A stretch of DNA of 64,000 bases from contig NZ_SMKW01000027.1 in the NCBI RefSeq assembly GCF_004348985.1, forward strand, positions 53,836 through 117,835, read 5' to 3'. Below, in pieces: positions 26,225 through 33,043 of the stretch. The stretch comes from Saccharopolyspora elongata. GTDB taxonomy: Bacteria; Actinomycetota; Actinomycetes; Mycobacteriales; Pseudonocardiaceae. The translations under genes were made by a program, and so were the position numbers. Below the pieces are notes generated by a model that was not told the origin of the DNA, did no database searches, and was given only the letters and a program-made list of their open reading frames with translations. How positions within the stretch are numbered: the stretch's first letter is position 1; every line of letters starts with the position of its first letter.

Positions 26225-27154
26225 GTGGCGACTGCACAGGAGTTGATGCGGGCGCAGCTCGCGCGGTTCGCCGCGCTGGACCCGCAGCTGCCCGACGCCC
26301 ACCAGCTGCCGGCCGGCGCCGAGGCGATCGTGGCCCGGATCCCCGGCGGCGGCACGGTCGCCGGGCTCGCCGCGCGGAACTCGAGCCCGCCGGGGTCCGC
26401 GCAGAGCCTCTGGCAGGCCGGCGAGGTCTTCGAGCTCTTCCCGATCCTCGGCGAGCAGCCCCACGCCGGCATGGACGCGCTGCTGCACACCTGGCGCGAG
26501 TGGCTGGCGACGCAGGCGCCGGGGCCCAACTCGGCCTGCACGGTCGTGTGGCCGAGCCGGGACGTCGAGGCGACCAGGGCGTTGCTGGATCACGGTTTCC
26601 TGCCGCTGGCCTGCCTCGCCGTGCGCCCCACCTCGCCGGTTGCATATACGAAACTGTCTGGTACCGTAAACATACGTCGCGCCGGACCGGCCGACCTCGA
26701 CGCCGTCGTCGAACTCACCCTCAGCGAGCTCGAATACGCTGCCATGGTCGGCACGTCGACGTACCGACCAGACGCTCCGCAGCTGAAGCGGACCGCTGCG
26801 CACGTGCGCCTGCACTCCAGCGATCCGGTGTGGCTGGCGGAGCAGGACGGGACGCCGGTCGCGGTCGCGGAGTGCGGCTGGGTCGACACCGCCAAGTCAC
26901 CCGGTGGCTCCCGGCTCAGGCCCGGCACGTGGGCGTACGTCAACTGCGTGTCGGTGCAGGAGAAACTCCGCGGCACCGGCGTCGGCCAGCAGCTGATGGC
27001 CACGGCTCACAACGAGTTCGCGCGTGCCGGAGCCGTCGGCAGCTTCCTGTACTACAACCCGCCCAACCCGTTGTCCTCGGTGTTCTGGCCCCGCCAGGGC
27101 TACCGGCCGCTGTGGACGATGTGGGAGGTGCGTCCGGCCACCGCGCTGCGCTGA
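26225..27154 (+). CDS. GNAT-family N-acetyltransferase
   Basis: A 309-residue protein with a GNAT domain in the C-terminal half. Strand beta-4 and the acetyl-CoA loop are WAYVNCVSVQEKLRGTGVGQQLMATAHNEFARAGAVG, with the usual R-G-x-G-x-G/A type pattern (RGTGVGQ), followed by LYYNPPNPLSSVFWPRQGYRPLW. The N-terminal half (residues 1-140) is a degenerate second GNAT-like region, as in tandem-GNAT proteins. The substrate is unknown. The start is GTG at 26225, GGGGAA upstream. Confidence 0.8.
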   Translation: MATAQELMRAQLARFAALDPQLPDAHQLPAGAEAIVARIPGGGTVAGLAARNSSPPGSAQSLWQAGEVFELFPILGEQPHAGMDALLHTWREWLATQAPGPNSACTVVWPSRDVEATRALLDHGFLPLACLAVRPTSPVAYTKLSGTVNIRRAGPADLDAVVELTLSELEYAAMVGTSTYRPDAPQLKRTAAHVRLHSSDPVWLAEQDGTPVAVAECGWVDTAKSPGGSRLRPGTWAYVNCVSVQEKLRGTGVGQQLMATAHNEFARAGAVGSFLYYNPPNPLSSVFWPRQGYRPLWTMWEVRPATALR

Positions 27155-27199
27155 GGCTCGCGCGGCCGGCGCACCGGTCGTGAAAGTCGAGGAGACTGC

Positions 27200-27862
27200 G
27201 TGGAGATCGTCGCCACCGGCGTCGAGGTCATCGGAGCGCACGGGACGCTGCTGGCGCCCACTTCGCTGCGTGCCCGGACCGGGCAGGTCCTGCTGGTCAC
27301 GGGCGACCCGAACTCCGGCCGCACCGCGCTGGCCCTGGCCCTCTCCGGTCGGCTGCGCCCCACCCGCGGCACCGTGCGCCTGGACGGCGCCATCGACGCG
27401 AGCGCGCTGCGGCGCAGCGTCGCGGTCGTCGACGCGCCGCAGATCACCGAGCCCGACGACGCGCTGGCGGTGCGCGACGTCGTCGCCGAAGGCCTGAGCC
27501 TGGCGGGCCGCAGATCCGGCCGCCGCCGGGCCCGGGACTGGCTGTCGGCCCGGGACTGGCTCCCCGAAGGCTCCGGCGAGCGGCGCTTCGAGCACCTGGC
27601 CGGGTACGAACGCACCCGGCTGCTGACCGAACTCGCCTGCGAGGGCCGCGCCACCAAGGCCCTGGTGCTGGACTGCCCCGACCGCCACGGCGGCGACCCC
27701 ACGGGCTGGTACTCCCTCGCCGCCCGCCAAGCCGAGCGCGGCCTGGCCGTGATCGCGCTCTGCTCCCCGCACTCCGCCGACAAGCTGGGCATCCCGCCCG
27801 CCCGCGTCGGCACGGACAACCCCGAACAGTCCACTCTGGATTCTGCTGAAGGTCTGCGATGA
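27200..27862 (+). CDS. Degenerate ABC-type ATP-binding protein
   Basis: A 220-residue P-loop protein of ABC type. The Walker A region reads TGDPNSGRTALALALSG (residues 34-50): the invariant Lys is Arg. The ABC signature LSGGQ is replaced by LAGYERTRLLTELACEG, and the Walker B section is TKALVLDCPDRHGG. It lies directly upstream of, and overlaps, a YhgE/Pip membrane protein (ATGA). The two probably form an exporter-like or secretion-assisting complex, with the ATPase perhaps weak or regulatory. GTG 27200 follows GAGGAGAC. Confidence 0.7.
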   Translation: MEIVATGVEVIGAHGTLLAPTSLRARTGQVLLVTGDPNSGRTALALALSGRLRPTRGTVRLDGAIDASALRRSVAVVDAPQITEPDDALAVRDVVAEGLSLAGRRSGRRRARDWLSARDWLPEGSGERRFEHLAGYERTRLLTELACEGRATKALVLDCPDRHGGDPTGWYSLAARQAERGLAVIALCSPHSADKLGIPPARVGTDNPEQSTLDSAEGLR

Positions 27863-29883
27863 CTACATTCCGGCTCGCCGCCACCGAGCTGCGCCGCCTC
27901 ACTTCGGGCAAACTGCCCAAGCTCGCGCTGCTCGCGGTCACCCTGGTGCCGCTGCTGTACGGCGCGATGTACATCTACGCGAACTGGGACCCCTACGGGA
28001 AGCTCGACTCGGTGCCCGCGGCCGTGGTCGTCGAAGACGCCGGCGCGCAGCGCGAGGACGGCACGCGGCTGGACGCCGGCCAGGACGTCTACCAGGAGCT
28101 CCTGGATTCCGGCACCTTCGACTGGACCCGCACCGACGCGCAGGAGGCGCAGGACGGCGTCGCCAGCGGCCGGTACACGTTCGCGCTGGTGGTGCCGAAG
28201 GACTTCTCCGGGGCACTGGTCTCCCCCGCCGACTTCGAGCCGCGGCAGGCGAAGCTGCAGCTGATCACCAACGACGCCAACAACTACCTGGTCGGCACCA
28301 TCGCCGACAAGGTGGCCTCCGAGGTGCGCAAGGGGGTCGCGGCCAGCGCCGGGACCGAGGCGGCGAACCAGTTCCTGCTCGGGTTCAGCACCGTGCACGA
28401 CAAGACCGCGGAGGCCGCCGACGGCGCGGGCCAGCTCGCCGACGGCGCGGGCCAGCTCCGCGACGGGCTCGGGGAAGCCCGGCAGGGCACCGACCAGCTG
28501 GCGTCCGGCGCGCACCAGCTCGTCGACGGCCAGACCAAGCTCGCCGACGGCGCCGACCGGCTCGGCGACGGCACGCAGCAGCTGCGCAGCGGCCTCACCG
28601 AACTGCAGCGGTCGACCGCGCCGCTGCCGGAGCAGACCGCCAAGCTGGCCGACGGCGCAGCGCAGGTCGCCGCCGGCAACGAGCAGCTCGCCTCCAAGGC
28701 GGAGACGCTCGGCGGGCTCTCGCAGGAGATCGTCGACAACCTCAGCTCGACCAAGAAGGACATCGCCGACCAGCTCCGCAAGAACGGGGTGGACGAGGAC
28801 GCGGTGCAGCGCATCGTCGCGGGCATCGACGAGCTCAACAAGCCCATCACCGACGCCAACGGCAAGGTGCAGACGCAGGTCGGCCAGTTGCGGAAGCTCG
28901 CCGACGGCTCCCAGCAGGTCGCCGACGGCAACCGCGCGCTGGCCAACGCGATGCCGACGATGACCAACGGCATCGGACGCCTCGCCGACGGTGCCGTCCA
29001 GGTCGACAACGGCGCGCAGCAGCTCCGGTCCGGTGAGCAGCAAGCGCTGGCGGGCACCAAGCAGCTCAGCAGCGGTGCGGACCAGCTCGCGGGCGGCACC
29101 AAGCAGCTCTCCGACGGCTCCGGCGAGCTCGCGGACGGTTCGAGCACGCTCGCGACGAAGCTGGGCGAGGGCCTGAACGAGATCCCGAACCCCGACGAGG
29201 ACACCCGCAACGCCACCGCCGACACCATCGGCGACCCGGTCGCCATCGACACCATGGCCCAGGTCAAGGCCGGCACGTACGGGGCCGGGCTGGCACCGTT
29301 CTTCATGGGCCTGGCGCTGTGGATCGGCGGTTTCGTGCTGTTCCTGCTGATGCGCCCGCTGTCCAGCCGCGCGCTCGCCGCCGGGGTCGCGCCCTGGCGG
29401 GTCGCGATCGGCGGCTGGCTGCCCGCGGCGATCGTCGGGTTCGTGCAGGCCGTGCTGCTCTACCTGGTCGTGGTCTTCGGGGTGGGCGTGCAGCCGGCGC
29501 ACACCTGGTGGACGCTCGGATTCCTGATCCTCACGTCGTTCGCCTTCACCGCGGTGGTGCACGCGCTCAACGCGGCGTTCGGGCCGAAGGGCAAGTTCAT
29601 CGCCCTGGTCATCCTGGTGCTGCAGCTGGTCACCGCGGGCGGCACGTTCCCGTGGCAGACGATCCCGGAGCCGCTGCACCCGCTGCACCAGGTGCTGCCG
29701 CTGGGCTACGTCGTCAACGGCCTGCGCCACCTGCTCTACGGCGGGGCGGGCACGGCGGCGGCGACGACCGCGGCCGGTGTCCTGCTGTGCTACCTGGTGG
29801 CGTCGCTGCTGCTGAGCACGATCGCGGCCTGGCGCCAGCGGGTCTGGACGCCCACCCGCCTCAAACCCGAACTGTCCCTCTGA
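27859..29883 (+). CDS. YhgE/Pip-family membrane protein
   Basis: A 674-residue YhgE/Pip protein. One transmembrane segment near the start (LPKLALLAVTLVPLLYGAMYIYANW) precedes an extracellular part. Residues about 185-450 form long heptad-like repeats (LADGAGQLADGAGQLRDG, repeated with variation), a coiled-coil-like rod. Five or six helices close the protein in the ABC-2 permease style (FFMGLALWIGGFVLFLLMRPL to YLVASLLLSTIAAW). Relatives include the ESX-linked EsaA-type and phage-infection proteins. The start overlaps the ATPase gene by 4 bases. Confidence 0.85.
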   Translation: MTTFRLAATELRRLTSGKLPKLALLAVTLVPLLYGAMYIYANWDPYGKLDSVPAAVVVEDAGAQREDGTRLDAGQDVYQELLDSGTFDWTRTDAQEAQDGVASGRYTFALVVPKDFSGALVSPADFEPRQAKLQLITNDANNYLVGTIADKVASEVRKGVAASAGTEAANQFLLGFSTVHDKTAEAADGAGQLADGAGQLRDGLGEARQGTDQLASGAHQLVDGQTKLADGADRLGDGTQQLRSGLTELQRSTAPLPEQTAKLADGAAQVAAGNEQLASKAETLGGLSQEIVDNLSSTKKDIADQLRKNGVDEDAVQRIVAGIDELNKPITDANGKVQTQVGQLRKLADGSQQVADGNRALANAMPTMTNGIGRLADGAVQVDNGAQQLRSGEQQALAGTKQLSSGADQLAGGTKQLSDGSGELADGSSTLATKLGEGLNEIPNPDEDTRNATADTIGDPVAIDTMAQVKAGTYGAGLAPFFMGLALWIGGFVLFLLMRPLSSRALAAGVAPWRVAIGGWLPAAIVGFVQAVLLYLVVVFGVGVQPAHTWWTLGFLILTSFAFTAVVHALNAAFGPKGKFIALVILVLQLVTAGGTFPWQTIPEPLHPLHQVLPLGYVVNGLRHLLYGGAGTAAATTAAGVLLCYLVASLLLSTIAAWRQRVWTPTRLKPELSL

Positions 29884-29891
29884 GCTTGTTG

Positions 29892-29920
29892 TTTCCAGAC
29901 TTGCTTTGCGTGGCGGGGAG
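29892..29920 (+). repeat. Intergenic repeat element, partial copy 3
   Basis: TTTCCAGACTTGCTTTGCG with TGGCGGG following, nine bases after the YhgE/Pip stop. It matches the first box of the copies at 18405 and 26113; the second box is missing and is replaced by the two palindromes that follow. Confidence 0.5.
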
Positions 29921-29951
29921 GGTGGCGATTTCGCGCGAAATCGCCACCCTC
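29918..29951. terminator. Perfect 34-bp palindrome
   Basis: A loopless perfect palindrome, 17 bp per arm, with the core GATTTCGCGCGAAATC. It lies between convergent genes (YhgE/Pip and MerR) and would form a long RNA hairpin whichever strand is transcribed. Confidence 0.75.
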
Positions 29952-29956
29952 TCCGC

Positions 29957-29996
29957 ACGTCGAGGGTTGATTTCGCGCGAAATCGACCCTCGACGT
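29957..29996. terminator. Second 40-bp palindrome with the same core
   Basis: Arms ACGTCGAGGGTTGATTTCGC and GCGAAATCGACCCTCGACGT pair with one T-G mismatch. The 16-bp core GATTTCGCGCGAAATC is identical to that of the first palindrome, five bases away, while the outer arms differ. Confidence 0.75.
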
Positions 29997-30019
29997 TCCA
30001 GGCGGCGCCGGGGCGCTGA

Positions 30020-30845
30020 TCAGGTCAGCGGGATCGCGACCTCCATGCCGACCGCGTCGCCGGTCTCGTCGAGCCGCCCGACCTGGCGCATCGCCGCGAG
30101 GTCCAGGTCGGCGCCGCGCCGCTCGGCCTCGGCCAGCAGCGCGACGACGGCGGGATGCACCGCCGAGTCGATGACCGCCACGCCGTCGTCGTGCCGCCAG
30201 CCCACCACGAGCTCCGGCCCCGCCCGGACCTCGCCGCGCACGACCGCCAGCCCCGGGACCCCCCCAGTCCGCGGGCATCGGCCGAGCGACCGGCCAGCAG
30301 CACAGCAGCTCGACGTCGTCCTCAGTGGAACCGGCGCGGATCGACGACCAGAACGGGCCGACCGGCGCGTTGTCCGCCGCCGCCAACGCCTCCCACAACG
30401 CGCCGAAGGCGGCGTTCGCCTGCTCGTCGGTCAACTCCTCGTCGGCTCCGTCGGAGACCGGCAGCGCCACACCCACCCAGTGCTGCGCGCCGGCCCGCCG
30501 CTCCTGGATCTCCCAGTCCGGCGCGTCGCCGTCGAGCAACGCCGTCGCCGCCTCCAGCGCGGCGTCCTGCCGCCGCCGCTGCTCGGCCAGCCGGGCCCGG
30601 TGCTCTTCGAGCACCTCGACCGCCTCGCGCCGACCGAGCAGCGCACGCTCGGCCTCCGCCAGCCCGATGTCGGCCGCGCGCAACGCCTTCAGCCGGATCG
30701 CCATCTCCAGCTGACCCGCCGAGTAGCGCCGGTAGTTCGACCACGGATCGACCGCGGCGGGCTTCAGCAGCCCCTGCTTGTCGTACAGCCGCAACGCCTT
30801 CGCGCTCAAACCGGTCAACTGCGCGAAATCCCCAATACCGAGCAT
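30020..30845 (-). pseudogene. MerR-family regulator broken by a 1-nt frameshift
   Basis: From ATG 30845 the protein begins as a MerR regulator: MLGIGDFAQLTGLSAKALRLYDKQGLLKPAAVDPWSNYRRYSAGQLEMAIRLKALRAADIGLAEAERAL, then a coiled-coil and an effector domain. In frame one it continues to PMPADWGG and then turns into Arg/Gly-rich noise. Another frame picks up naturally (VRGEVRAGPELVVGWRHDDG to MEVAIPLT, stop at 30020). The switch is at a run of seven C on the given strand (30259-30265); removing one base restores a 274-residue protein. It is either a real mutation or a homopolymer sequencing error. Confidence 0.8.
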
Positions 30846-30888
30846 GCGTCCAGTCTGGACCTTGCCCCGGGGACAGAGTCCAGCCTCG

Positions 30889-32271
30889 TCAGTTCGGCCA
30901 GGCGAGGGCATCGTCGGTGCGGCGCGACGCGCCCCGCGACCGGTCGACGCCGGGCTTGCCCCACTGGCTCGACCCGGTGAGGAAGATCCGACGGGTGCAC
31001 AGCAGATCCCGCAGCGTCACCAGCACGCACATCTCGTAGACGGCGCGTTCGATGCGCCCTTCCTGATCCGCCACGGCGTCCTGCCACTCCTCCGGAACCA
31101 CGTCGTCCACTGGGATGTCTCCGGGTGAGTCGTAGAAGCGGCCGGTGCCCCAGGACGCGGTGTAGTCGCTGACCAGCTCGCCGAGCGCCGCCATGATCGG
31201 CCAGCAGCCGACGTCCCGGCAGCGGAACTCCAGGCCCTCCAGCACCAGCCGGAGAACCTGTTGGTAGTGCGCGGAATACGCGCCCCGCAACACCGTGCGC
31301 TTGCGCCGGCTGCGCACGGCTTCGCGGGCGTCGCTGTCGCGCGTCAGCTGCCTGAGCAGCTTCTCGCCGGCGATCGGGTACAGAACCGCTCGCACGGTGT
31401 CGTCGGGACGATCCAGGGCAGCCTGGGCTAGCTCGACCAGGAGCAGCTCCCGCGCCTGCGCGTGCGACGTGGCTTCGGCGGCGACGTCGAGCCGCTGCTC
31501 CACCCGCTGCCGGAGTTGTTGCAGCAGGCCGACCAGCACCCGCCCGAGCAGATCGGTGATCTCCTTGCGGCGCACGGAACACAGCGCACCCAGCAACGTC
31601 ACCCGCACCGCCCGCGGCTGCGACCGCAGTTCGTCGTGGTGCGCGCGGGCCGCCCGCACGCACCACGCCTCCACCAGTTCCGCCGGAACGTCGTCGAAGA
31701 GCTCCGCCGGAAGCCGGAGCGCCTGCACCACGGCCTGCTTGTCGACCTCCTTCAGGAGTGCGCCCAGCCAGACCTGGCTCGCGGTGTTCTCCTCCAGGTC
31801 GACCAGCAGCTCGGACGGCAACCCCAGCGCCTGCAACGACATCAGGCTGTCGATCTCCAGCAGGAGTTCCCGCAGGTCGATCCGGCCCACCTCGGACCGC
31901 AGCTCGGCCAGCGACCACTCGGGATGCTCCGGGGGATCCGCCAGCAGCACCTCCAACTGGTCCGCCGAGTCGCCCATGCGAACGGCCACGCGGTGGCAGA
32001 GCAGCCTTTCGAAGTCCTGTAAGACCCGGCTCGCCACCTCCCGGGCCTGGTCGGGCCCGGGAGGCTCGACCTCCGTCGCGCGGCAGTGCGCGACCAGCGC
32101 GGTAGCGAGCTCGTCTCGGCCCCGCCCTGGACGGACGGTCTCGTCCGTCAGCCACGCCAGCCACTGCCGCTCGTCGCCCAGGCCCACCGGGCATCTGAGC
32201 GCATCCACTATCTGCCCCGTCAGGAGCTCAACTGTGTCCCTCGTGAAAACCGAGGTCGAATGCACTTTCAC
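30889..32271 (-). pseudogene. Tn3-family transposase remnant lacking the DDE domain
   Basis: A 460-codon frame resembling the middle of Tn3-type TnpA: PEHPEWSLAELRSEVGRIDLRELLLEIDSL, ELVEAWCVRAARAHHDELRSQPRAVRVTLLGALCSVRRKEITDLLGRVLVGLL, LRGAYSAHYQQVLRLVLEGLEFRC and DDVVPEEWQDAVADQEGRIERAVYEMCVLVTLRDLL. It stops where the catalytic DDE domain should follow (about 450 residues missing), and the N-terminal DUF4158 region is also absent or unrecognisable. GTG 32271 has no good ribosome site. An old truncated element with no inverted repeats that I can see; domestication is possible, since the frame is still open. Confidence 0.7.
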
Positions 32272-32396
32272 AACCCCGCCCCATGCCCGTGCCCCCAGCA
32301 CGGATCTTGCCCCGTTGCGCGCAAAGGTAGCGCCAACGCCGACGCCACGATCGAGCGATCACTACACGCCTGGCGGGCGGGGGGCAGGAAGGGGTG

Positions 32397-32807
32397 CTAC
32401 TCGGCCGCGGTTTCCTCGGCGGCGTCGTCGTAGCGGGCGATCTCGATCAGGTTGCCGTCCGGATCGCGCAGGTAGAGCGAGGTGATCGGGCCCTCCGCGC
32501 CGATCCGGCTGACCGGGCCCTCCTCGATGCGCACCTCGTTCGCGCGCAGGTGCTCCTGCACCTCGGCGAGCGGGTTGGGCGTGACGAAGCACAGGTTCGC
32601 CGAGCCGGGCACTGGGTGCGTCGCGGTCGGCTCCACCAGTTCGCTCGCGGCGTGCAGCTTGATCGTCTGCCTGCCGAAGCTCACGGCGCGCCGCTCACCG
32701 GGGAACTCCACCGGCGTCATGCCGAGGATCTGCTCGTAGAACTCCACTGCCCGATCGACATCGGCGACGGTGAGGACCAGGTGGTCCACTCTGTCGATGC
32801 TGATCAT
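32397..32807 (-). CDS. VOC family protein (glyoxalase/fosfomycin-resistance fold)
   Basis: A 136-residue VOC protein with two beta-alpha-beta modules. Metal-ligand positions are visible: DRVDHLVLTVADVDRAVEFYEQILGM (His), GSANLCFVT, and SLYLRDPDGNLIEIARY (Glu near the end). It belongs to the VOC virulence-type/biphenyl-like group (MISIDRVDHLVLTV). ATG 32807 has GAGGAG directly upstream. The substrate is unknown. Confidence 0.85.
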   Translation of the reverse strand: MISIDRVDHLVLTVADVDRAVEFYEQILGMTPVEFPGERRAVSFGRQTIKLHAASELVEPTATHPVPGSANLCFVTPNPLAEVQEHLRANEVRIEEGPVSRIGAEGPITSLYLRDPDGNLIEIARYDDAAEETAAE

Positions 32808-33043
32808 GCTCCTCCTCGGGGTTGGCGCGGATGGCCGCGCCCGACCGACGCCCGGTCCGCACGTGTCCGGCAACGCGCGTACGGCAGGCTATCCGCACCG
32901 ATTCGACGGGGGGTCGGGCGGGGCCACCGACGGTGACATCCGCCATTCAAAGGGGATGCGCCGCACCGACTCCGGCGAGTGATCACTTCGTGACAGCGCC
33001 GAAACGCGAACTCAACGAGTGACGGCCGTCATCCGGGCATGCC

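Noticed and set aside
27100..29958. 952-codon minus-strand frame
   Set aside because: Antisense of the ABC and YhgE/Pip genes; the apparent repeats are the mirror of the LADGA-type heptads.
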